A DNA stretch of 64,000 nucleotides from Dolomedes plantarius (taxonomy: Eukaryota; Arthropoda; Arachnida; Araneae; Dolomedidae), in assembly GCA_907164885.2 (NCBI GenBank), contig OU015490.1:232784241-232848240 (forward strand). The letters run 5' to 3'. The notes beneath the pieces were generated by a model. The model had not been told where the DNA came from, did not search any database, and saw only the letters and a list, made by a program, of their open reading frames with translations. The translations under genes and the position numbers were made by a program. Of this stretch, positions 35,159 through 64,000 are shown one piece after another. Each line of letters opens with the position of its first letter. Position 1 is the first letter of the stretch.

Positions 35159-35739
35159 CTGAAAAACAAAAACAAGCAAACTTTATAACCTATTTTTCTT
35201 ACATAGCAAATTATAAAAACATACCTAATTTCATTAAGAACTAAAACTTAGCAAGAAATTCCCATCATGAGACATAAGTCTATCAAAGACAAGTTTCTAA
35301 AGAAGGACCTTTTTTTTTTTTTCCCCCCTTGAAAGCAATCAGAGCATTATAGATGAAACTTCATTGGTTTCACTGTTCTCAAAAATAAAAAAATTGAAGA
35401 AATTTAACTACTTAAGCAATAATTTTATAAGAACATTTCTATTCTATGATCATCTATACACAGATTTATGCAGATTACTTACACAATTTCTCTTTTGACA
35501 TTTTTAAGAACTGTATACTCATAAATTTGAACAGGCACAATCACTTCCTATTTTTTATCAATTCTAAAAGGTGTTTATCTAGTTGTTATATGTGTTTTAT
35601 TGTGTTGAAGATATTGTTAGTGCCTGAGCAGTTATTCTTTTAACCTAAAGTTACATCAGAATTCTTCAAAATATAACTACTTCATTAAAAAATTTTTTTA
35701 TTAGTACTACTCCTCGCCATTGCCCACCCTTGGCTGATG

Positions 35740-35850
35740 AGCCATTAGGCGACGTGCTGACCAGTCGAGACATGCCATTAACAGAGCATTTTCATGCCAT
35801 AGATCATGATCCAGAGCAGCACAGACCTTAGGGTGGTCTGCATCCATCAT
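35740..35850 (-). repeat. Small dispersed repeat, second copy at 62265-62340
   Basis: Shares AGATCATGATCCAGAGCA and neighbouring words (CTGACCAGTAGAGA / CTGACCAGTCGAGA, GCAGACCT) with 62265-62340 in the same orientation. On the minus strand this copy has an open 46-codon frame starting MDADHPKVCAALDHDLW and ending in a stop. Unidentified. Confidence 0.5.
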
Positions 35851-35949
35851 ATCATGGCTGTACAGTCAACAAAAAATTTGATAAGTAGTTATAAATAAAA
35901 ATTTAAATACTAATAATATTTAAACATTCAGCCATAAAAATATATATAA

Positions 35950-36933
35950 CTAGCATTATTGCCCGGGGAGATATATAGATATAAAATTTTTCATGCATTC
36001 CATCAAAAAAATACTGGGCTGCACCCCCCCGCTCTTCATGTTCATCTGGCCAGACAGAATGCACTTAGCGCGTTTCTACTGAAATGATATACCCAGTATT
36101 TTTTTGATGGAAAGCATGAAAAAATTTTATATCTATATATCTACCCGGGAACGCATGCTTTAAAAATAATTTCATTAATTTTCTTATGCCTTAATATAAC
36201 TAATGGACTAATAGTTCGGAATGAAAGTTATGTGTCGTTATGTTTCTCTGTTTAAAGAGCTTTTCCTCCCACTGCTTAAAAAACCCCAAAACTCTAAAAG
36301 ATTTATCTTATATGATTTCACGGAATAAGTAATTCAAATACATATTGTATGTTAACTCTGTTTCGCGAACTTACGGGAAAAAACCTGTAGAACTCTTAAA
36401 CTTCTTCCCATTTTATGACCCTCAAACAATTAATATATTTAGATCAACAGAAGGCTTCCAAAAACTGGCCATTGAACAAACTTAATTTTTCTTCCAAATT
36501 TTATTTTCTATTAGTTTGAACACCATTGTCTAAAATTGGCTAAAGCAGCAGTTCTCAATGTTTTTAGACTCACGACTCCATTAAACGTAAGAAAAATAAA
36601 ATAAACACATCGCCCCCCCCCTCCGTCACCCCCAGACCAACTCTCAAACCTTCCCCATATCACCCCTCCAAACAAACCTCTTTTCCCCCGCATATCGAAT
36701 TTGACTGGTTGTGGTGAAAGGGCTGTATCCACATTTAAAAGGTGCGCTTAGGGGCACAAAAATCATTAAAAATTTAATTTAAAAAAAACTAATTGAGCCC
36801 CAAATTTCGTTTTTCCTGATTTAAGTTTCTCGGGTCCTAAACATTAACTGTGCTGAATTTGGTCCCGGTGGGTGAAATAGTCTATGATTCTATAGTGGAC
36901 AAACAAACAGACAAGCTCTTTTATATATAGAGA
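35950..36933 (-). mobile_element. Helitron-like element, minus strand
   Basis: Read on the minus strand it begins TCTCTATATATAAAAGAGC after an A (36934) and ends GGGCAATAATGCTAG before a T. This is the TC...CTAG layout with an A|T target typical of non-autonomous Helitrons. Near its 3' end lies an internal inverted repeat (about 35968-36016 and 36098-36160) built on GATATATAGATATAAAATTT. Confidence 0.7.
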
Positions 36934-39851
36934 TTTTTACCTTAGTAAACAAAAATGTTTCCTCTGCAAAATTTTACTTTTATTTCATAAATTAAAAAAA
37001 TACTTAAGTATTAATATTTTTAAACACTAAAAATCAACGTCATTTGTATAAAATGTTTGTTTAAATGAAAAACTAATGTACAAAAAATTGCTATCATACT
37101 TCTAAGATTTCATATCTAAAATTTTATTTAATTGAAAACCATGTGTGTTTCTATACATTCCATGGCGGATTATTATTTAAAGACAAATAACTGCAATCAG
37201 TAAAAATGCATAAACATCATTATATATCATTTATATCTCTCAACCCCTTTTTTTCTTTTAAAAAAAAGATCAACTTACTCTTTATATGCAATTCATAAAA
37301 ACAATCTTAATGAATTTATAAATATTTATAAATAGTACAAAATGTTTAAAAAACAAAATTCTTGTTTAAAAAAAGACTTAATAAAAGAATTTTTTACAGC
37401 TTGAAGTTTCTTAAAATTCAATTCAGGTATGTATTTGTTCATACTTTTTAATGTTTCGGCAATATTTTATGAAAATACTGCAAAAATTCCGTAAGTTTCC
37501 GTAAGTTAATTAATTTCTTATCTATGAAAAATTAAATACTTTAGATTAAAAATTTTACAAAATAAATATTATCGTAATTTTTATGCTTTGATTATCTGAA
37601 AAGCTTACTATTCCCCTCATCTACATTTTAACGGACCAAACTAAATAAAGTTACAAATATTGCTAACATGAAGGCTAGAAAATTATGGTGATCTAGGACC
37701 TTTATCCATATGTTTATGTTTCAAGGCAAAGTTTAAAAAATTTTGCAGACTTTAGAAGCAATACAATAATATTACAATCTTAGAAAATATAGAAGAGTTA
37801 AATACATATTTCAAGGTTGCCCCAATTTTACAGAATGAAATCAATGAGTATGATTCCATTGGGCTTTGCATGAACACAAAATATAGTCTATAAATTCAGC
37901 AAATGCCATTAAAAAAAGAAAAAAAGTTTAGTTAGATTGGTAACCAGGCCTTAAAGTTTTGTGGAAAATTAAAATTGCTTTATGCTTAGAAATGACATCC
38001 ATTTTTTTCTACATGTATGAATGAATGATGATCAAATACATCTCATAATGATAATATTTTCAGAAATAAAGTTTCGAATCTAAAGCTATCTAACAAAGTT
38101 TAACTGTTCGCACGGAAATTTGATCAAAACGTGGTCAATTATGGATAAGCTATGAAAATCTTGATTAAAAAAGTGATGCTCTTAAATTACTGACTAAATT
38201 ATATACATAAAATATGCATCTAAAATATCAATAATATATTCTTGAAAAAAAAAACCTAAATAACATACAAGTATTTAGATTGGCTATTCTTTCTCTAAAA
38301 TTAGAAGCTGAACTATTCATATCAACTGTTGTATTGGATTAATTTCATAAACATTCCATTTAACTTTGATTGCTGAATATATAGGACTTACCATAAACAA
38401 CAAATACACACTTTAATGAAATTTTTACTTTAGACTCAGAAAAATATTATGCATTAAAATTTCACTTTACCAATGTTTGACTATTTCTTTCTTTTTTTAA
38501 AGCCAGTTCTATTCATATCAGATCTGTAATCAAGTAAAATACAATGAAATTTAAAGATATCACATTTAGAATTCTTTTGGGAAATTCATAAAGAACTCCC
38601 CCCCCCCCCAAAAAAAAAAAATCCTTTGATTAAAAGATAATGTCTTTAAATCTTCAGATTCTTTCCAATTATCATAAACAAATTCAGTATGTAACTTTCA
38701 GAACTTGCTTTTTATCTGAAATTCTGGGAGTCAAATTGACTTCTACTAAAATTAATAAGCCTAATTTGTTCATAGTAAAAATTTGTGAATGAGACTTGGT
38801 CTCTTAGGTTGTACGTCAGACTTCATACATCTTACAAGCCATGGTCACTAGTTCTTTTCCCATTTAATAAAGAATGCAAGGATTCAGGAAAAAGAAAACA
38901 CAGGAAAAATATGTGAGGGTTTCTTACAGCAGATAACATTAGTTAACCTAACTCTTGCTTTTGGGATAGTAATTCCAAAGTAAAACAGGCGACACTAAAT
39001 TTGCCAAATTTTGTATATTCCTTTAAATTTTTAACATGGACTAATTTATGTCCCAAATACAGGCTACCCAACTAAGATCCAGAAATACATGACAGTAATA
39101 TCAATCTTAAGGATAGCACACATTATAATAAAGATAGCATACATTATAATAAGGATAGCATACATTATATAAATATATCAAATTCACATTTAAATTAAAT
39201 TTCTCGATACATCACAATGAGATAGCCATGAATAACCATTAACAATTTTCTTATTGAGGGACAGATGGACGATGTTAAGACTGCTTCACACACATCTCAC
39301 AGAAAGTACTATAGTTTTCAACTAAAGAAATATTGTAAGATAATCAAGTTTCTGCTTTTCAGTCTTGAAATGTTCAGAAAATTATTTCATCGAACTAATT
39401 AAAATTTCTGCGAACTGAAAACTTTGATCCCTAAATTTTTTATCTGGGGGGTTATAATTATAAATATTAATTTCAGTCAATATATCTTAAAAGTAACTGT
39501 TCACAGGATATTTTTGATTAGTCTCCTCAGCTGTACACCAAAGTGCTAAATATGTGCCTGCGCTAACATACGTAGAATAAATTAACATCTTCTCTGGTAA
39601 CAACTGCAATTAAGAATATTTTTATCAAAGATACTATACAGAAAATATTGATTCTCATTTCCAAAATTATTTCTCAGCAGACATCGTATAGTTTATCATG
39701 ACATAACAGTAAAGAATGAAAAAAAATGGTTGAAAACAATCTAGTCTCGTATTACTGAAACGTCCTTTACAATCACACTCATACCAAGCAATTTAACGTT
39801 AAATGTTATCTAAAAGAGATCGCACTAAAATAATTAAGACAGATAACTTAC

Positions 39852-40250
39852 CTTGGTTTCAATTTTCAGAGAACTAAATACTCTACTACAATAAAAAAAA
39901 AGGCTGGAATTTTTTTAATGGTAGAATTAAATTATTGACAAACACTTCACTTCACACAACTAAGTAATACTTTATCCATAGTACTAGAGTAAAGTCACAT
40001 TAACTAAAAAAATAGATAAAAAATTAAAAGGAAATTCCTGGTCTTCAATAGTATCAATTCCCATTTCTGAGTCCCATCCCCAAACAAACGATTGCAGCGC
40101 CTCTTTCCAATAAATGACAACTTTGCGGTTACAGTTTAAAAATATGTATAAAAAAAGAAAACAAAAATCTGTCAAACCTCACACGTTCATTGGACTAAGC
40201 ACTTATGACATCATAGATTTTAACTCGATTGAATTTTTGGTTTTTTAAAT
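39852..40250 (-). other. Probable non-coding first exon of BACURD
   Basis: The minus strand shows GAAACCAAG followed by GTAAGTTATCT, a strong donor at 39852/39851, 4.7 kb upstream of the coding-start acceptor. The transcription start is not determined; the right border given is a guess within the region shared with FUZ. Confidence 0.4.
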
Positions 40251-40371
40251 GCTGTTTTGTTGACTGAAGTTTAAAGGGCTTGGCGGGATGATATAATGAC
40301 GATAGGTGGTTGTCTCTTTTTCTTTTGTATGCAACACTGACACAAGCGAAAGTGCTTCAAAAAGCTATGCA
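39853..40371. promoter_or_regulatory. Shared divergent BACURD/FUZ promoter region
   Basis: The two genes are transcribed away from this interval, and both starts must lie in or next to it if the 39852 donor is real. No TATA box at a convincing position. It is slightly more GC-rich than its surroundings near 40270-40400 (for example TTGGCGGGATG). Confidence 0.45.
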
Positions 40372-60292
<19,921 letters not shown>

Positions 60293-60825
60293 GTAAGTAA
60301 TCCATTCTATTATGGAAATTATCACAAAACTTGATTCAAAATTTCAAGGAATAGACATTTTAGAAATAGACTTTTAATTTGTCTAATTAGGCTCTCCTTA
60401 AGCACTTATTTTCAAACAAATTGAGCTAATGAATGCAATTTTTTAAGCCTTATAGTTATTCAAATGGCCTGTGTATTAGATTTTTTTTTTTGCTGGGCAT
60501 TTACTTTAATAAACTGCAGGGTTATTTAGTAATTTAAATAGATTCAGCTCAAGTGATAGCAATGAGCACATTTTGTGTTTTTAACCAGAGCTTGAAGATA
60601 TCTATCTGAAGAATGAATCCTTTTGTTCCAACCCAAATAGAAATATTACGAGTCAAACAATTTCTACCCGAACCAGAACTAAAAAAAAAAAAAAAAAAAA
60701 TGATCCCAAAGATAAAGTTCTTTTGCAGATTGAATCCAAAAGATTTAAATTTTTATTGATCCTTCTGAATTTATCTGGCTTGGAGCAAAAAAAATTTTGG
60801 TCCTTAAAATTTTACTCCGATTAAA

Positions 60826-61055
60826 AGGGGGCTCGGGGTGCCTTGAGTGGATTGCAGATCTGTACTGTATATCTGGCATCTTCGGGCCCTACATGAATGA
60901 TGCTGATCACCGAACATGGGAAATTAACCCTCGGCTGCATATACAGGTTTTGCTACGTAGCGGCTGGTCTTCAGGATTCATGCGCGCATGTCTAAACGAC
61001 GGGACACATTATTATTTTTGTGATTACTCTGATTTAAAAAAAAAAAAAAAATTTC
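60826..61055 (+). repeat. Possible retroposon with poly(A) tail
   Basis: A GC-richer block with no counterpart nearby that ends in a 15-A run, as retroposed copies do. No target duplication was found, and the frame through it has no recognisable domain. Confidence 0.35.
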
Positions 61056-62264
61056 TTACAGAAATCTGTTTCATCATTCTAAAATGCAATTTAAGGTTCT
61101 TGTCACTTTATTTATGTTTTGTAAGGTGTTTCTTTTAACGTGTACTACCCAGTTTCCCAGAAGTAGGAAAAAAGATGGAATGATAATAGAATTATTCAAA
61201 ATTAGAAATAAATTCTATGTCCGTGAAGAAATATCTAATATTTCTTACAAAATAAATTAATGGCTTGTATGCATGAAGGTATATGTACCTATATGTAGTG
61301 AAAACAAACCAATATTTTGGAAACAAATAAAGGTTCATGTAGCGAATTTAACACTCATTGTTAAAAACACTGTTATGAAAAGAATCCTAACCCTAAACAA
61401 ATTACGCAAACTGGTTAATCTATAAACTTGATTTTAGCCATATTCGATTCTGAATGAAAAAGTACACAAAAACAGATATCCAACTCGAGACATTTGTTAA
61501 AAACCTCAATCTTGAAAACTTTGGTGAAATTTCAATTAAAATATTTTTTATTCCCCTATGACCACATTTTGCTGGCCAGTTAACTTGTCCTTCTACTAGA
61601 TAACAGTTATTTTTGTGCCAAAGTTAAACTCTCTACCTTAATCTATTCAAAAGTTATCATGCAGGACAATAGATATATTGATCTATGCATAAGTATAGTA
61701 CACATAATAAAAATGATAAAGTTTATTAGGTAACCCTGAGATCTGGTATGCTTGAAACAATATTCTTTAGAGAAGTATCCTGAAAATTCCAAAATTTTAA
61801 ATTTTAGCCACATCGGAATTGCTTAATAATCTTTTAAAATTCACTAAAAAGGAAAAGGAGCAAAATCATTTGTGAGAGATATTTTTTTGTTCTGACTCAG
61901 AACAATTCTTTACTTGGAACAAATGAATTGCTGTGGGTCAGATAAATATCTGGAATTATAAAATTCATTTGGAGCAAAATAAAATCCATCTAAAAATAAT
62001 GGTTTCATGTGGATAAATAAATAAAAAATTTGACTTGAACCAATTCAATTTGACAATCACAATAATTTGGCCACACAGTGGAAACTAATAAGTTGTTTAC
62101 TGACTAACCCTTCACCACAACTTTGTAACAGCTTCCTTAAAAATTTTGTATAAAGTGCCTTCAAGAAAAATCTAGTTTTCCACAAATTTTTTATGATATT
62201 ATGAATGTAGAAAAGGCATGAATAAGCACTGATTATAAAGCATCTTCTAATGCACTGACCAGTA

Positions 62265-62340
62265 GAGATGTGTCTCGATGAGCAAAGCGTTTTTGTACTG
62301 TAGATCATGATCCAGAGCATTGCAGACCTAATGAATAGTT
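62265..62340 (-). repeat. Second copy of the 35740-35850 dispersed repeat
   Basis: Shares TAGATCATGATCCAGAGCA and nearby words with the copy in the BACURD 5' intron, same orientation; diverged and with no clear open frame. Confidence 0.5.
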
Positions 62341-62503
62341 ATCTACACAAATGGTTGAAATGCCATAAGAAATATCTAGCTATATTATTGTTTGTTTGAT
62401 ATTCAGATAATCATATTTACATTAGCAGAATACTGGTGCTTTGCTACTGAGTACATACAAATTAAATATAATGGTCAATGTAAGCAGTTAATGCGAAAAC
62501 AAA

Positions 62504-63199
62504 TCTATATATATAAAACACATCCGTAACTGACTGACTGACGTACAACGCACAGACCAAAAGGGCTGAAATTTTGCATGGCGAGTCTTATTATAGTATA
62601 GGGGGTGCACTAAGAAAGATTTTTGAAAAATTCTTCTTAGATTTTTTTAAATTAAGTTTTTAAGCTGTTTTTGTAACTTTTTTCAAGTTTGCATTTAAAA
62701 TAATAATCTGAGAGTTATAAAATTTATATCACGAGAAAGATCATAAAAATTCCTTTAAAATGAAATTGTTTTTAAAGGAATCTTTACCTCCAATTTCTGA
62801 TTTTTGGTGAATCTTTAAAGATTAATTTTTAGAATTTAATTCATTAAATGCTAATCACGTGATTTCTTTTTCTGGTACTTTAAATTAATTTGTCACGTGC
62901 ATAACAATGAAATAAAGAAAAATATTTTTTTTTCTTGCTAATGCGGAAGATGATTTTAAATTATCCCAAAAAATATTAAAATACAGTAAAAGATATGTTC
63001 CTCAAACTGTACTATATTAACTGTACTATATTCTTTAGTATGCTCTATTAGATTTAATTTGAATATTTTCTTCTACATTATTTTGTTTATAAAAATATCC
63101 GTTAAAATATTTTTATATTTTTTTTTACACCAATTGCATACATTGATTGTTGTATTTAATTTGAATGTATTCCGTAGCAAAGTACGGGTATTCAGCTAG
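62504..63199 (+). mobile_element. Helitron-like element, best-preserved copy
   Basis: Starts TCTATATATATAAAACACAT after A (62503), then GACTGACTGAC and CTGAAATTTTGCATGG. Its 3' end has the hairpin CCGTAGCAAAGTACGG followed by GTATTCAGCTAG before T (63200). 696 bp, non-autonomous: no Rep/helicase. Confidence 0.8.
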
Positions 63200-63546
63200 T
63201 ATATAATAAATACAACAGTCAATGTATGCAATTAATGCCCAAAAAACCCCTCAAAGTTTACAAAAAAAGTCATAATGGATATTTTTTTAGACAAAATAAT
63301 GTAGAAGAAATATTCAAATTAAATACAACGGTCAATGTATGCAATTAATTTGAATGTTTAATATCTTTAAAACATACTAATTTGAATTAAATTTTTAAAC
63401 TTCCATCTCAATTAGTCTAGTGGTTAAATTTTATCTTTTAGCGTATTTAAATATTTTTGTGTCAATTTATTTCATTATTATGCACGTGACGCAAAATTAA
63501 TTTAAAGTATCACAAAAAGAAAAGAAACCACATGATCAGCATTTTA
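63200..63546 (-). mobile_element. Partial Helitron copy, opposite orientation
   Basis: The inverse of this stretch repeats the Helitron 3' half (compare 52740-53040: TCACGTGCATAA, ATTGAGATGGAAG). It abuts the 62504-63199 copy 3' end to 3' end. It is cut by the mariner that starts at 63547. Confidence 0.65.
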
Positions 63547-64000
63547 TGAGGGTAGGCTGAAAAGTAATGCACACATGCTTGTAGAGTGCAAACGAAATGA
63601 GCTTCAAAACTGTGGCAAGTGGCATATGGAAGTTACATTCCCCCTCAATACTCATCGCAGGTTTTAAGTCGTTGTGTTCATCCAGTGTATTTTGAAAAGC
63701 GGTAGTATGGAAACGTGTTCTAGTGCTATGTCAACGGTGAGTTATACAGCGCGCTGTTATCGAATTTTTAACAGCAGAAAAAGTGACCCCTACTGAGATT
63801 CATCGTCATTTAAAGGCTGTTTTTGGTGACGATGCTGTTGATAGGGGTACTGTAAATCGATGGGTAATAAAATTTCGTGGTTGCGAGCCTGGAAAAGCCA
63901 TAATTGTTGACGAAACACGCAGCAGACGTCCAATCACTGCCACAGACGATGGAAATCGCGAACTCATCGACGATTTGATTCAAAATGACCGGCGAATCAC
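63547..64000 (+). mobile_element. mariner element, left end, runs off window
   Basis: The left terminus TGAGGGTAGGCTGAAAAGTA follows a TA (63545-63546). The interior encodes the start of a mariner transposase; the right end is outside the window. Confidence 0.75.
63751..64000 (+). pseudogene. mariner transposase N-terminus (SETMAR-type), partial
   Basis: A plus-strand frame from about 63751 reads VIEFLTAEKVTPTEIHRHLK, then VFGDDAVDRGTVNRWVIKFR, then RSRRPITATDDGNRELIDDL and IQNDRRI to the window edge. This is the paired helix-turn-helix of mariner transposases of the kind fused in human SETMAR. In this frame a TGA stop lies at 63738-63740, just upstream, while the ATG at 63728 is in another frame, so one base seems to be lost. 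Whether the catalytic half is intact cannot be seen. Confidence 0.75.

Larger units (their letters stand above)
35159..39851 (-). other. BACURD 5' UTR intron (probable)
   Basis: Between the coding-start exon acceptor and a strong candidate donor at 39851-39846. Holds the Helitron 35950-36933, a copy of a small dispersed repeat at 35740-35850 and a poly(C) run near 38597. Otherwise AT-rich and without genes. Confidence 0.5.
60293..62503. other. FUZ intron 8 (probable), few features
   Basis: AT-rich sequence with A-runs near 60680 and 61035, a GC-richer segment 60826-61055 ending in poly(A), and one small dispersed repeat (62265-62340). No FUZ terminal exon found. Confidence 0.5.

Noticed and set aside
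61809..61878. Possible FUZ last exon after TTTTAG near 61812 (codes a short lysine-rich peptide and stop)
   Set aside because: The phase fits by chance, but the peptide does not resemble the longin-domain end expected for FUZ and is too short.

Overview
The window is an AT-rich stretch of animal nuclear DNA. Host genes have spliceosomal introns with GT/AG junctions, simple repeats such as (TA)n and (TATG)n are common, and many poly(C)/poly(G) runs stand out. The density of Tc1/mariner, hAT, Helitron, piggyBac, pogo and LINE/SINE copies suggests an arthropod. An arachnid such as a spider is my best guess. This is an inference from style, not a proof, because the conserved host genes are pan-metazoan.

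Three host genes are recognisable. (1) 3382-5175 (+): an uninterrupted 597-aa DET1 homologue, the DDB1/CUL4 ubiquitin-ligase adaptor partner, with a poly(A) signal at 5297-5302. (2) 35107 down to 19355 (-): a BTB/POZ adaptor of the BACURD family (KCTD10/TNFAIP1/KCTD13), five coding exons giving 304 aa, with a probable non-coding 5' exon ending at 39852. (3) 40372 to at least 60292 (+): a homologue of Fuzzy (FUZ), the planar-cell-polarity and ciliogenesis effector. Eight coding exons give about 358 codons; the last exon (roughly 50-60 aa) is not in the window. BACURD and FUZ are divergent and appear to share a promoter region of at most about 520 bp (39853-40371).

Almost everything else is transposable elements, many with clean termini. 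1-780 holds a decayed LINE gag. 1445-2532 is an internally deleted hAT with a perfect 8-bp target duplication. 6703-7126 is a piggyBac-type MITE in TTAA. 7548-7913 is a foldback. 8861-9480 is a broken Harbinger. 11486-11631 is a pogo-like MITE and 12987-13438 a hAT MITE. 13524-16684 is a full-length but broken hAT with a ZMYM-like transposase. 17404-19050 is a broken Tc1 with about 205-bp terminal inverted repeats (TIRs). BACURD introns carry small hAT MITEs, SINEs, and a mariner (31846-34319) split by a T/G-skewed, hairpin-ended insert (about 32924-34036). A minus-strand Helitron lies at 35950-36933.

FUZ introns carry Helitrons (42706-43676 and 52584-53056), a 196-bp near-perfect inverted repeat pair (43464-43659 and 43902-44097), a hAT MITE (44109-44894), an intact Tc1-type transposon with an open 329-aa transposase (46069-47593), a LINE tail (49158-49631), pogo derivatives, a tRNA-derived SINE (56441-56804) and a 2.4-kb hAT-like composite without a transposase (57243-59673). 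The window ends in two convergent Helitrons, and a mariner starting at 63547 runs off the edge.

The three host genes are not an operon and show no shared pathway from sequence. DET1 and BACURD are both substrate-side parts of cullin-RING ubiquitin ligases (CUL4 and CUL3). The best leads for something unusual are the inverted duplication that overlaps a Helitron 3' end, the skewed hairpin-ended insert, the shared LINE/SINE tail, and the intact Tc1.
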